A DNA stretch of 64,000 bases from Vibrio celticus (GCF_024347335.1 NZ_AP025463.1:1178001-1242000); one strand, 5' to 3'. Positions 33,631-42,252 are shown, numbered from the stretch's first letter. The notes: generated from the letters alone by a model not told the origin. A program made the numbers and translations.

Positions 33631-34365
33631 TTAAAAGCTATTGCTAAACGCTCGATTCTGTAGTTCAAAACTTTGCGGCGTGAACACCAGCACAGAGCCT
33701 TGCGTATACCAATCGCCAAGTACGATACGAGTTTTAGTGCAATTATTAGCATTAAATGTATGGATGTCTGGGCGATGAGTATGGCCGTGGATCATCAAAT
33801 CGACATTGTTTCGTTCCATCACATCTTCGACCTCTTGCTGTGTCACATCCATGATGTCGAGAGACTTGGTCTGCTTGTCATCTTTGATATCTGATTGAAC
33901 TTTCGAAACAATTTTCTTCTTGATGAAAAATGGGATTCGGTTGAAGACCCATTGTAACCATGGCTGATGCACTTTTTCGCGAAAGGCGAGGTACTTTACA
34001 TCTTCAGTACATAGGGTATCACCATGCAATACCACCGCTTTTTGTCCGTAGATATCGATCGTAGAAACTTCGTCGAGAAGTTGCACGCCCGTTTGCTTAG
34101 CAAATTTTTTGCCGACTAAGAAGTCGCGGTTCCCTTGAGTAAAGTAACAAGGCACGCCTGTTTTCACTAAGTCGATAAACGCTTGGCGGATAGAAGTCGC
34201 GAATTCACTCTTATCATCGTCACCAATCCAGAATTCGAAAAGGTCACCTAATACGTAAAGTGCATCCGCTTCTACGGCTTCTTTCTTCATAAAGGTTAAG
34301 AAGCAGTCTGTGATGTCTTGTCGTGACGGAGAAAGGTGCAGATCTGATATAAAATATGTTTTCAT
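33631..34365 (-). CDS. lpxH: UDP-2,3-diacylglucosamine diphosphatase
   Basis: LpxH hydrolyses UDP-2,3-diacylglucosamine to lipid X and UMP in lipid A synthesis, at the inner membrane. This calcineurin-like phosphoesterase shows every metal motif: ISDLHLSPSRQD (about 6-17), LGDLFEFWIGDD (about 40-51), GNRDFL (about 79), HGD (about 114) and HGHTHRP (about 195-201). Length is 244 residues. The start codon sits about 6 nt past a terminator T-run, with no good ribosome site of its own. The gene lies 77 nt downstream of ppiB, as in many gammaproteobacteria. Confidence 0.96.
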   Translation of the reverse strand: MKTYFISDLHLSPSRQDITDCFLTFMKKEAVEADALYVLGDLFEFWIGDDDKSEFATSIRQAFIDLVKTGVPCYFTQGNRDFLVGKKFAKQTGVQLLDEVSTIDIYGQKAVVLHGDTLCTEDVKYLAFREKVHQPWLQWVFNRIPFFIKKKIVSKVQSDIKDDKQTKSLDIMDVTQQEVEDVMERNNVDLMIHGHTHRPDIHTFNANNCTKTRIVLGDWYTQGSVLVFTPQSFELQNRAFSNSF

Positions 34366-34371
34366 AGGTCT

Positions 34372-34396
34372 AAAAAAAGGGAGCGATTCGCTCCCT
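34372..34396 (-). terminator. Terminator hairpin between ppiB and lpxH
   Basis: On the minus strand a perfect 8-bp stem AGGGAGCG/CGCTCCCT with an AAT loop (34378-34396) runs directly into seven Ts (34372-34378). It ends 6 nt before the lpxH start codon. It would end most ppiB transcripts, so lpxH must depend on readthrough, on an internal promoter, or on both. Confidence 0.85.
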
Positions 34397-34442
34397 GTAT
34401 CCTGATTTTATCGGCTCATCAATTCTAACCGAAAGCGATGAA

Positions 34443-34937
34443 TTAAGCTTCGATTGTAGTACCAGTGATGATCACTTCTTCTAGAGGTACATCTTGGTGC
34501 ATACCCATAGAACCAGTGCTAACACCTTTAATCTTGTTCACGATTTCCATGCCTTCAACAACTTCTGCGAATACACAGTAGCCCCAACCGTCTAGGCTTT
34601 CGCTACGGAAGTTTAGGAAAGAGTTGTCGTTAACGTTGATGAAGAACTGAGAGCTCGCTGAATGCGGTTCCATAGTACGAGCCATTGCTAGCGTACCAAC
34701 TTTGTTCGCTAGACCGTTGTTTGCTTCGTTCTTGATCGTTGCACGAGTTGCCTTTTCTTTAAGGCCAGAAGTCATGCCGCCGCCTTGAATCATGAAACCA
34801 TCGATAACACGGTGGAATAGTGTGTTGTCGTAGAAACCGTCACGGCAATACTGTAGAAAGTTTGCGCTTGTTTCTGGTGCTTTTTCTTCGTTAAGTTGAA
34901 CTTTGATGTCACCAAAATTTGTGTGAAGGATGATCAT
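34443..34937 (-). CDS. ppiB: Peptidyl-prolyl cis-trans isomerase B (cyclophilin)
   Basis: This cytoplasmic cyclophilin speeds proline isomerisation during folding. The 164-residue product has no signal peptide. It carries the active-site segment LFHRVIDGFMIQGGGM (about residues 40-55, catalytic Arg in FHRV), then MARTMEPHSASSQFFIN (about 86-102) and the SLDGWGYCVFAEVVEG loop. It is divergent from cysS and precedes lpxH. This ppiB-lpxH/cysS arrangement is conserved in enteric bacteria and vibrios. Confidence 0.97.
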   Translation of the reverse strand: MIILHTNFGDIKVQLNEEKAPETSANFLQYCRDGFYDNTLFHRVIDGFMIQGGGMTSGLKEKATRATIKNEANNGLANKVGTLAMARTMEPHSASSQFFINVNDNSFLNFRSESLDGWGYCVFAEVVEGMEIVNKIKGVSTGSMGMHQDVPLEEVIITGTTIEA

Positions 34938-35126
34938 GATTGTTACCTTACTGTCTTTTTAATATGAAGTTCGAATTCTAGCGCATGTTGACGGACTTTC
35001 AAATCACCAAATCATTAACTTAACTCGGATGTTTGAGGTAATTCCTGCTTTTGGGGATTACCTATTAAGGTATGACTTGTTATAATGCGAGCTTATTTTG
35101 ATTAATCCATAAAATAGATAGAGATC

Positions 35127-36512
35127 ATGCTGAAGATATATAACACGCTCACAAGACAGAAAGAGGAATTCAAACCAATTACAGCTGGCAAAGTCGGCAT
35201 GTATGTCTGTGGGGTAACCATATACGATCTCTGTCATATTGGTCATGGTCGTACGTTCGTTTCTTTCGACGTAGTAACTCGTTACCTTCGTTACCTTGGT
35301 TACGATTTGAATTTCGTTCGTAACATCACAGATATCGATGACAAAATCATCAAGCGCGCTAACGAAAACGGTGAGTCTTGTGACTCTCTGACTGAGCGTT
35401 TAATCGGTGAGATGCACGCTGACTTTGATGCATTGAACATGAAGCGTCCAGATGTTGAACCACGTGCGACAGAATACATCACTGAAATCATCGAGCTTGT
35501 TGAAAAGCTGATTGAACGTGGTTTCGCATACGTTGCAAGCAACGGCGACGTGATGTTTGAAGTAAAGAAATTCGACGAATACGGCAAGCTTTCTAAGCAA
35601 GACCTTGATCAGCTTCAAGCGGGTGCTCGCGTTGATGTTGAATCTGCAAAACGTAGCCCATTAGACTTCGTTCTTTGGAAGATGTCTAAACCAGGTGAAC
35701 CTACATGGGAATCGCCATGGGGGCCGGGTCGTCCAGGTTGGCACATCGAATGTTCAGCAATGAACTCGTCTATTCTTGGTAACCACTTCGATATCCACGG
35801 TGGTGGTTCAGATCTGCAGTTCCCTCACCACGAAAACGAAATCGCACAGTCTTGCTGCGCGCACGGCACTCAGTATGTAAATACTTGGATGCACAGTGGT
35901 ATGGTGATGGTAGACAAAGAAAAGATGTCTAAATCACTGGGTAACTTCTTCACTATCCGTGACGTGCTAGCACATTACGATGCTGAAACGGTACGTTACT
36001 TCCTAATGTCTGGTCACTACCGTAGCCAGCTAAACTACAGCGAAGATAACCTAAACCAAGCTCGCGCATCACTAGAGCGTCTATACACGTCACTTCGTGG
36101 CCTAGACCTTACAGCAGCTCCTGCTGGTGGCGAAGAGTACGTGACTCGATTCTCTACGGCGATGAACGATGATTTCAACACACCTGAAGCTTATTCAGTA
36201 CTGTTTGAAATGGCGCGTGAAATCAACCGTATCAAGCCTGAAAGCATCGAAAAAGCAAGCGGACTTGGTGCATTGATGCGTGAACTAGCAGACATCATCG
36301 GTATTCTTCATCAAGAGCCAGAAGCGTTCCTTCAAGGTGATGCGGCAGGTAACGACGACGAAGTGGCTGAAATCGAAGCGTTGATCAAACTGCGTAACGA
36401 TTCTCGTGCTTCAAAGGATTGGGCAAACGCCGATCTTGCACGTGATAAGCTAAACGAGTTGGGTATTGTTCTGGAAGATGGCCCAGAAGGTACGACTTGG
36501 CGTCGTAAGTAA
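35127..36512 (+). CDS. cysS: Cysteinyl-tRNA synthetase
   Basis: CysS is a class I synthetase that attaches cysteine to tRNA-Cys. The 461-residue protein has the zinc cysteine in YVCGVTIYD (about residue 28), the HIGH motif in CHIGHGRTF (about 37-40) and further zinc ligands in WHIECSAMNS and HHENEIAQ. The KMSKS loop is KEKMSKSLGNF (about 264-274). The start MLKIYNTLTRQKEEF is normal. It is divergent from ppiB and followed by a strong terminator. No oddities are seen. Confidence 0.98.
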   Translation: MLKIYNTLTRQKEEFKPITAGKVGMYVCGVTIYDLCHIGHGRTFVSFDVVTRYLRYLGYDLNFVRNITDIDDKIIKRANENGESCDSLTERLIGEMHADFDALNMKRPDVEPRATEYITEIIELVEKLIERGFAYVASNGDVMFEVKKFDEYGKLSKQDLDQLQAGARVDVESAKRSPLDFVLWKMSKPGEPTWESPWGPGRPGWHIECSAMNSSILGNHFDIHGGGSDLQFPHHENEIAQSCCAHGTQYVNTWMHSGMVMVDKEKMSKSLGNFFTIRDVLAHYDAETVRYFLMSGHYRSQLNYSEDNLNQARASLERLYTSLRGLDLTAAPAGGEEYVTRFSTAMNDDFNTPEAYSVLFEMAREINRIKPESIEKASGLGALMRELADIIGILHQEPEAFLQGDAAGNDDEVAEIEALIKLRNDSRASKDWANADLARDKLNELGIVLEDGPEGTTWRRK

Positions 36513-36519
36513 ATCTTAT

Positions 36520-36547
36520 AAAAAGGGCTGATTTTCAGCCCTTTTTT
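36520..36547 (+). terminator. Rho-independent terminator of cysS
   Basis: The stem AAAAAGGGCTG/CAGCCCTTTTT with an ATTTT loop (36520-36530 with 36536-36546) ends in a T-run, 8 nt after the cysS stop. Confidence 0.9.
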
Positions 36548-36610
36548 CTAGCACGAATTCTCTATTTTCACCTTTTCTATCTTCAACTTTTAATTAACAG
36601 GAATATTTCT

Positions 36611-37189
36611 GTGGCTCAGATGTATTTTTATTACTCGGCAATGAATGCGGGTAAATCAACAACGCTTCTTCAATCTTCATTCAACTACCAAGAACGTGGC
36701 ATGACGCCAGTGATCTTTACGGCAGCGTTGGACGACCGTTATGGTATCGGTAAAGTGAGCTCACGAATTGGTCTGCAATCTGAAGCTCAGCTGTTTAAAA
36801 ATGACACCAACATGTTTGATGCGATCAAAAAACTTAATGAGGAAGAAAAGCGTCATTGTGTTTTGATCGATGAGTGCCAATTTTTATCGAAGGAGCAGGT
36901 GTACCAATTAACAGAAGTGGTTGATAAACTGCACATCCCTGTACTTTGTTACGGCTTACGTACCGATTTCTTGGGTGAACTGTTTGAAGGTAGCCGTTAC
37001 TTATTGTCTTGGGCAGATAAACTCGTTGAGCTTAAAACAATTTGTCACTGTGGCCGTAAAGCGAACATGGTAATTCGTACCGACGAGTACGGCGTGGCGA
37101 TTGCTGAAGGCGACCAAGTGGCTATTGGTGGTAACGACAAATACGTTTCTGTTTGCCGTCTGCACTACAAAGAAGCGTTAGGTAAATAA
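36611..37189 (+). CDS. tdk: Thymidine kinase (type II)
   Basis: Tdk phosphorylates thymidine and deoxyuridine in salvage. The 192-residue product is the small TK1-like type: P-loop SAMNAGKSTTLLQ (about 9-21), Walker B-like VLIDECQFLS with the catalytic Glu (about 84-93), the lasso-like substrate loop, and zinc ligands in TICHCGRKA (about 143-151) and VCRLHY (about 182-187). The start is GTG 36611 (MAQMYFYYSAMNAG) with AACAGGAA upstream; ATG 36620 is an alternative three codons in. It has its own terminator. Confidence 0.96.
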   Translation: MAQMYFYYSAMNAGKSTTLLQSSFNYQERGMTPVIFTAALDDRYGIGKVSSRIGLQSEAQLFKNDTNMFDAIKKLNEEEKRHCVLIDECQFLSKEQVYQLTEVVDKLHIPVLCYGLRTDFLGELFEGSRYLLSWADKLVELKTICHCGRKANMVIRTDEYGVAIAEGDQVAIGGNDKYVSVCRLHYKEALGK

Positions 37190-37218
37190 GTCGATTTATA
37201 GTTCAGCTAGCTAAAACG

Positions 37219-37249
37219 AAAAACGGTGACCAAGTGTCACCGTTTTTGT
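37219..37249 (+). terminator. Rho-independent terminator of tdk
   Basis: A perfect 12-bp stem AAAAACGGTGAC/GTCACCGTTTTT (37219-37230 with 37236-37247) lies 30 nt past the tdk stop. Its symmetry may let it also stop leftward transcripts from the YdcF-like gene. Confidence 0.9.
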
Positions 37250-37315
37250 TTATTGAGCCTGTGTTTTGTTTTATTCCCAGCCGAGCATTTACTTTGTTCA
37301 AAGTCTAACTTTTGC

Positions 37316-37981
37316 TTATTCGAATCCGAGCTTCTTCAATGCTTGATAGGCGTGGTCAACGTCGTCGGGGATGGGCATCTCAATCTGAAAGCCTTTCTCT
37401 GGGTAGGATTTGATTCGCTCGTAATCAGCAATTAATGCGCCTAACACCATATCTAACGGTAGCTCTTCGTTAAAGTAATCATCCCAAGTTTGCCAACGTG
37501 ATGTCACGGTAATCTCGGAAGTTTCGTCAGGCCACTGTTTACTGAAGGTGGCGTAGGTACGTTTCTCCATAAAGGGCTTCTGAACTAAGGTTAGCCTCTT
37601 CGGCGATAACCCTTTTTCTGTCAGCAACTCATGAGTGAATCGTACATTTTCCCCAGTATTTGTCGCGTGTTTCTCTATGATAATGTCAGAGTCAGGCACG
37701 CCACAATCTCGTGCGATAGCAGCGAATGTTTCTGCTTCTGAGCGCTCAAAATTCCCTTCGGTAAAGCGTCCCACACCGCCAGAAAAAACGATGTAAGGCG
37801 CGATCTGTTGGTGATAAAGCTCGGCTGCATATTCAGCGACGCGAGTATCGTTGCTACACAATACAAAGATACAGTCGGAAGGCGTAACCTTGTGACCCAT
37901 CGACATAAAGTTCCAAAGGGTGTCGACTGAGCGATGCAGTTTTATGTTGGGGTCTGTGTTAGCTATAGATTGTTCAGTCAT
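37316..37981 (-). CDS. YdcF/DUF218-family protein
   Basis: The 221-residue product has the DUF218 fold: a core strand FVLCSNDTRVAEYAAELYHQ (about 39-58), then IVFSGGVGRFTEG (about 64-76), the acidic and Ser-rich helix EAETFAAIARDCGVP, and IIEKHATNTGENVRFTHELL (about 100-119). There is no signal peptide or membrane anchor, unlike SanA and ElyC, so it resembles cytoplasmic YdcF, reported to bind SAM. The reaction is unknown. The gene overlaps the upstream epimerase-like gene by 8 nt, so the two are cotranscribed. Confidence 0.82.
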   Translation of the reverse strand: MTEQSIANTDPNIKLHRSVDTLWNFMSMGHKVTPSDCIFVLCSNDTRVAEYAAELYHQQIAPYIVFSGGVGRFTEGNFERSEAETFAAIARDCGVPDSDIIIEKHATNTGENVRFTHELLTEKGLSPKRLTLVQKPFMEKRTYATFSKQWPDETSEITVTSRWQTWDDYFNEELPLDMVLGALIADYERIKSYPEKGFQIEMPIPDDVDHAYQALKKLGFE

Positions 37982-38828
37982 GAAGTGCGTCCAGTGTGGA
38001 TTCGAATTTAAATGAATAACCTAAGTCGAGAATCTTCTTCGAAGAGATTAACTTGTCTGGGGTATCAACAACAGTGGGCAGAGGCTCACTGCTGTTGGCG
38101 CTTTTCAGTGCCGCGGCATAAAACTCCGCCTTACTGACCGTATTTGGCGTGGTCACGTTAACTACTTCGTTGTGCAGTTGACTGATAGCGAAATCGACAG
38201 CACCAATCGCGTCGTCAAGGTGCAGCATGTTGGCTGGAGCTTGAGTGCTGACTTGTTTTAACTTGCTTGCGAAGCGTGATGGGTGACGGCTTGGGCCGAT
38301 TAAGCCACTAAAGCGAAGAATGGTGTAGTCGATACCTGAATCAATCACTGACTGTTCAGCTTGCAGCATGATTCGCGCGTTATCGGAAAATGAAGACGCG
38401 TGCTCGTTATCTGAGGTTGAAAGGGGGAGCGATGCATCCAGCTCGTTCAACACACCCGGCTTGGTTGGGTATACCGTGGTTGAACTAACCATAATGAGCT
38501 TTTTAATGTTGGCCTTTTGGCATGCATTGGTGAGTTGCTGCCAATAGTCGGCATACTCTTGTCCTGCTCCTTTTCTAAAGCCAGGAGGGAAGCTACCAAT
38601 CACAATTTCAGTGTTGTTTTCGAGTAACAGCGAATAGAGTCGCCCGATAGTCTGTTGTGGATCGGATGAATCAAAGCTAAACACTTCACATGGAATTTGT
38701 TCGCTACCAATGGCGTCTGCTCCCGCTTGGGTCGTTTTCGTGACCACCACTCGGTTACCATGTTTTTCTAAATGTTCAGATAAAGGTGCACCTACCCATC
38801 CTGCACCGACAATAAATATAGAAGCCAT
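37974..38828 (-). CDS. NAD(P)-dependent epimerase/dehydratase-like protein (YeeZ type)
   Basis: This 284-residue Rossmann-fold protein has the dinucleotide motif GAGWVGAPLSEHL at about residues 7-19 and resembles the extended short-chain dehydrogenases related to E. coli YeeZ. Conserved segments include MVSSTTVYPTKPG (about 117-129), with the Tyr but without a clear downstream YxxxK, and ILRFSGLIGPSRHP (about 169-182). Loss of the catalytic Lys would mean an atypical or non-canonical enzyme. It is the first gene of the pair with the YdcF-like protein. Confidence 0.78.
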   Translation of the reverse strand: MASIFIVGAGWVGAPLSEHLEKHGNRVVVTKTTQAGADAIGSEQIPCEVFSFDSSDPQQTIGRLYSLLLENNTEIVIGSFPPGFRKGAGQEYADYWQQLTNACQKANIKKLIMVSSTTVYPTKPGVLNELDASLPLSTSDNEHASSFSDNARIMLQAEQSVIDSGIDYTILRFSGLIGPSRHPSRFASKLKQVSTQAPANMLHLDDAIGAVDFAISQLHNEVVNVTTPNTVSKAEFYAAALKSANSSEPLPTVVDTPDKLISSKKILDLGYSFKFESTLDALHD

Positions 38829-38891
38829 GTGTTCCTCACAACTGCAAATGACGAATTTACAATAAGCCTAACAAAGCTTTGCCCAAAAATG

Positions 38892-38925
38892 AAAAAACTC
38901 CACGGCCGAAGCAAGTGGAGTTTTT
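38892..38925 (-). terminator. Rho-independent terminator of the 76-residue gene
   Basis: The stem AAAAACTCCAC/GTGGAGTTTTT (38893-38903 with 38915-38925) has T-runs on both strands and an 11-nt loop. It ends 17 nt beyond the stop of the leftward gene at 38943. Confidence 0.82.
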
Positions 38926-38942
38926 ACTAGAACAATGGAGCT

Positions 38943-39173
38943 TTAGTTTAGTACGCGAAGAAGCTTGTCTGCGCGCTCTGCCATCTCGATACCTTCATCA
39001 GTTAGGTAACCGCCGTCTGGCTGAGTACAAAGGTTTTTTTCGAATAGGCGCTTAACAGCGTCTTGAGTTTCTTGAGCAGCCTCTTGATGAACTTTAATTC
39101 CAGTAGCAGCACTACTTACATCAAATTGAAGAAGGAGGTTTAAATCAGCAATATGTTCAGCGTTGTACTTCAT
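38943..39173 (-). CDS. Small TIGR02647-like conserved protein
   Basis: The 76-residue product starts MKYNAEHIADLNLLLQFD and ends LTDEGIEMAERADKLLRVLN. It matches my memory of the gammaproteobacterial family TIGR02647, whose function is unknown. The KRLFEKNLCTQPDGGYLTDEG portion looks like a winged-helix wing plus recognition helix, so DNA binding is conceivable. It is monocistronic, with its own terminator, and diverges from the lipoprotein gene at 39431. Confidence 0.75.
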   Translation of the reverse strand: MKYNAEHIADLNLLLQFDVSSAATGIKVHQEAAQETQDAVKRLFEKNLCTQPDGGYLTDEGIEMAERADKLLRVLN

Positions 39174-39430
39174 AATTAACCTATATATTCATAACGTTCT
39201 CTACCTTCACCTTAGTGCGCATTCTCGGCTCAGGCAATAGCAAATAAAGAGAATTGATAAGTGATACCAAATTGATTGATTAATCATCGAGTGATGAGTT
39301 TATTTTGGTTATATTGGGTGATTTACACCCACTTAAATCATCAGTGATGTTTATTGCTAAGTGGTTGTAATATATTGTGACTAGAAATAATTTGCATTGA
39401 GCGAATATTGTATAAAAAGGATATGCATAA

Positions 39431-40738
39431 GTGAGAGCGAACAAAGTAGCATTAACGATCAGTATGCTATTTGCTATCTCAGGTTGTCAAAGCACACCCT
39501 CAGAGCAGACAGACGCGAACCAAACCACAAACAACAATAATGAATCGACAATAGAGGTTCGTTCATTTCAGTCTGTCCAAAGCGTTTACTCCGAATGGGA
39601 AGTTAAGCTTGAAGACCATGCTCAATTGTCTCTCTATGCACCAGAGAATTACAATGAACTATTAGACGCATGGGATGATGCTGAAAGCATTTATGCGGAC
39701 TTACTGAAAGACGAAACTCGAATAACCAAGAGTTACTCCATTTTTTCGAGCCTAACTTACGCTGAAGCCTTTGATGAAAAAATCGCTTTGATCAAATCAA
39801 ACTATGACTCGATCTTAGTGTTAAAGAAGAAGGCAGACCGAGTTCTCGCTGATTCGATTGTCCAAATGGATTACCTGAAGTTCTTGGGCGCAGATACCAT
39901 GTTTACCTCGAGCTACAAACGTTTGTATTCAGAATACAGCGAGTTGTTCGAGTATGTACTGGTCGATGAGCTTGAAGACGCTCAAGAAGCGCAGGTGGAA
40001 TTTCTTAACAATGCCCGTTTGTTAGAAGTTAAAGTGGCGCATAAGAAATACATCGAACCTTTGAAGAACGAATTAGAGTTCTTGGAAGATGAAGATTTTG
40101 ATGACGTTGCTCCTCTAACCTTTGCTAAGGCAGCATCTCAAATTGCGTTGGCCGAAAGCCAAGTGAAAGCTAGCCCTCGTGAAAAGTCGATCATTGAAGA
40201 TGCAGTTCACGCTGCAGAGTTTGAATTGAACCACGTGCGCAGTGTCGCTCATGAAGTCAAAGTGCTGGCGAGCGTAAAAGGCGACCAGTTCGAACAGTCT
40301 GTTTTGAATGCAGAGAACCAGTTACTGAGCATTTCACAAATCGTTAATGATGAAGATTACCGTGATGTTGGGCTACGCCAGCAATCACAGAAGATTGTAG
40401 CGAGTGTTAAAGCGTTAAAAAGCTCTGATATGACAGGGCTTTTAAAGTCAGAGATTGAAACTTTGACTGAGCAATTGGCTAAGCTGGAGTCTGAAAACCA
40501 GAAGCAAGCGCAGCAATTGTCTGAAGCAACCAAGCACAGTGAGTTGCTCGGTGAGCAGATTACCAAGAGTGATGCTCACATAAAAAGCTTAGAAGAGTTA
40601 GTGGATAGTTTGAAAAGCTTAGGTGGCAAAGTGGCCAACGAAAGTGATTCTGATGTGATGTCCCCGGCTGTTGAATCTACTCTAGAGGATTCAATCCTAG
40701 AACAATCATCAGAAGAAGTGATTGAACCTTCGGCTTAG
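39431..40738 (+). CDS. Predicted outer-membrane lipoprotein with coiled coil, function unknown
   Basis: The GTG-started 435-residue product has a lipoprotein signal ending in the lipobox AISGC with Cys19. Gln at +2 predicts export to the outer membrane. A short Gln/Asn/Thr-rich linker follows. The mature protein is long, acidic and helical, with a strong coiled coil near 330-395 (SEIETLTEQLAKLESENQKQ and onward). I recognise no enzymatic motif. An AAAAAGGATATGCATAA stretch supplies the ribosome site. It is monocistronic with its own terminator. Spacer, tether or assembly roles are only guesses. Confidence 0.8.
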   Translation: MRANKVALTISMLFAISGCQSTPSEQTDANQTTNNNNESTIEVRSFQSVQSVYSEWEVKLEDHAQLSLYAPENYNELLDAWDDAESIYADLLKDETRITKSYSIFSSLTYAEAFDEKIALIKSNYDSILVLKKKADRVLADSIVQMDYLKFLGADTMFTSSYKRLYSEYSELFEYVLVDELEDAQEAQVEFLNNARLLEVKVAHKKYIEPLKNELEFLEDEDFDDVAPLTFAKAASQIALAESQVKASPREKSIIEDAVHAAEFELNHVRSVAHEVKVLASVKGDQFEQSVLNAENQLLSISQIVNDEDYRDVGLRQQSQKIVASVKALKSSDMTGLLKSEIETLTEQLAKLESENQKQAQQLSEATKHSELLGEQITKSDAHIKSLEELVDSLKSLGGKVANESDSDVMSPAVESTLEDSILEQSSEEVIEPSA

Positions 40739-40770
40739 CATCACTAATTTCTTTATTTGTGATTGAGTTA

Positions 40771-40794
40771 AAAGCGCCTTAGGGCGCTTTTTTA
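40771..40794 (+). terminator. Rho-independent terminator of the lipoprotein gene
   Basis: The 8-bp stem AAAGCGCC/GGCGCTTT with a TTAG loop (40771-40778 with 40783-40790) is followed by Ts, 32 nt after the stop codon. Confidence 0.88.
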
Positions 40795-40801
40795 CGTTCT
40801 G

Positions 40802-40815
40802 TTGATCTATGTCAA
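40802..40815. promoter_or_regulatory. FNR-type site upstream of focA
   Basis: TTGATCTATGTCAA matches the FNR consensus TTGAT-N4-ATCAA at 9 of 10 fixed positions. It lies in the 361-bp gap between the lipoprotein gene and focA, about 285 nt before the focA ATG. Anaerobic activation of focA by FNR is known in E. coli, which makes the site plausible. The long distance implies an extended leader or a distal promoter. Nothing else in the gap stands out. Confidence 0.6.
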
Positions 40816-41100
40816 AATCTAGAAATAAAAGCGCTCAGTGAGCCATTTTAGTGTACGTTATTCTTTTGGTTTTAACGTAACTTGTTGATATTTATAGGTG
40901 TGTCAATTTCTATGCTGATAACTACTCATTCAGCAGAGTTTTCTTTTTACTACTAAAGTCGTATGAATTTGGAATAACTCGGACTATTTGCTTTCAACAA
41001 GGCTGTGAGAGGCATTTTGAGCCTAAAATAGCTCTTGAATTCAGAAATGAAAGAGAGGATTATCGCGCTCCCGACGACATGTTTCAAAATGTAAATCATC

Positions 41101-41943
41101 ATGAATCTAAACCAATTTGACTCATTATTACCGCCACAAATGGCTGAGCGCGCTGCAGATATTGGCGTAGGTAAAGCAACCAAAGATCCAATCAAATCTT
41201 TTCTCCTAGCGATTTCCGCTGGCATACACATCGGTATTGCGTTTGTGTTCTACACCATCGTAACGACTGGTGCTGGTGATTTGCCTTGGGGTATTACTCG
41301 CCTATTAGGTGGCCTTGCATTTAGCTTGGGCTTAATTCTCGTTGTTGTTACCGGTGGTGAGTTATTTACCAGTTCGGTGCTTACTCTGGTTGCTCGCGCA
41401 AGTGGCAAAATTACTTGGCGCACGCTCGTCAAGAACTGGGCTACGGTTTATGTAGGTAACTTGATTGGCGCATTGTTGCTGGTGGCATGTATGCTTCTGA
41501 CCAAACAGTACATGTTTGACCATGGCCAGGTTGGTTTAAATGCAATGGCGATTTCCCAACACAAGATGCACCATGATTTTATCCAAGCTATCGCGCTCGG
41601 CATCATGTGTAATGTATTGGTTTGTATCGCGGTATGGATGACGTTTAGTGGACGCACACTGACTGACAAAATTGCGGTAATGATTTTACCTGTAGCGATG
41701 TTCGTATCGGCTGGTTTCGAGCACTGTATTGCGAATATGTTCCAAGTCCCTTTAGCTATCGGCATTAAAACATTTGCTCCTGCTGAATTCTGGACAATGA
41801 CAGGCGCTAACCCAGCGGACTATGTTGATCTGAACATGGTGGACTTTTTGATGAACAACTTGCTGCCCGTTACTATCGGTAACATCATTGGCGGTGGTAT
41901 CTTTGTCGGCATGTGGTATTGGTTGATCTACCTGCGTGACTAA
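41101..41943 (+). CDS. focA: Formate channel FocA (formate/nitrite transporter family)
   Basis: FocA is a pentameric inner-membrane channel that passes formate, and other small monocarboxylates, out of or into fermenting cells. The 280-residue protein has six hydrophobic segments (about 32-55, 60-90, 110-140, 160-180, 190-215 and 245-275). The FNT signatures GIAFVFYTIVTTGAG and VTGGELFTSSVL are present, as is the pore-side His region NVLVCIAVWMTFSGR. Unlike E. coli, pflB is not directly downstream; a terminator follows, so the gene is alone here. Confidence 0.92.
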   Translation: MNLNQFDSLLPPQMAERAADIGVGKATKDPIKSFLLAISAGIHIGIAFVFYTIVTTGAGDLPWGITRLLGGLAFSLGLILVVVTGGELFTSSVLTLVARASGKITWRTLVKNWATVYVGNLIGALLLVACMLLTKQYMFDHGQVGLNAMAISQHKMHHDFIQAIALGIMCNVLVCIAVWMTFSGRTLTDKIAVMILPVAMFVSAGFEHCIANMFQVPLAIGIKTFAPAEFWTMTGANPADYVDLNMVDFLMNNLLPVTIGNIIGGGIFVGMWYWLIYLRD

Positions 41944-42042
41944 TAAAGGTGGCTCTATCAACAAAAGTGGCGTACTTAACTCAGTTGACGAGATGCGCTA
42001 AAGCTCAGTGGAAACACTGAACTGACTTATGACATTTACAAG

Positions 42043-42069
42043 ACGGTCTGCATTGCAGGCCGTTTTTTA
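42043..42069 (+). terminator. Rho-independent terminator of focA
   Basis: The stem ACGGTCTGC/GCAGGCCGT with an ATT loop (42043-42051 with 42055-42063) and one wobble pair runs into T6, about 100 nt beyond the focA stop. Confidence 0.82.
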
Positions 42070-42225
42070 TTTGTGGAAAACCTACTTCTTCACCCCTCTA
42101 ATGATCATCTGAACACTCAACAGCGCTGCTCACCATATGTGTATATGTCTTTGAAAACACCGAAGGATCAACGGTAATGATCTTTTCTCGGGTGAAAGTG
42201 GGCAAAAAAGGATCTATCTTGATTT

Positions 42226-42252
42226 GGTTATCCACAGTTTCTGTGGATAACC
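42226..42252. promoter_or_regulatory. Inverted pair of consensus DnaA boxes
   Basis: GGTTATCCACAG and CTGTGGATAACC form a perfect 12-bp inverted repeat around a TTT spacer. Each arm contains the strongest DnaA 9-mer, TTATCCACA (42228-42236 on plus, 42242-42250 on minus). Two perfect high-affinity boxes 5 bp apart in opposite orientation are unlikely by chance. DnaA binding is predicted from sequence. An alternative is a factor-dependent terminator hairpin for fetB, though neither strand has a T-run. Confidence 0.65.

Noticed and set aside
42226..42252. Reading the palindrome simply as a rho-independent terminator
   Set aside because: Neither strand has a T-run after the stem, and focA already has a good terminator at 42043; the exact match of both arms to DnaA boxes is the simpler reading, though terminator use is not excluded.
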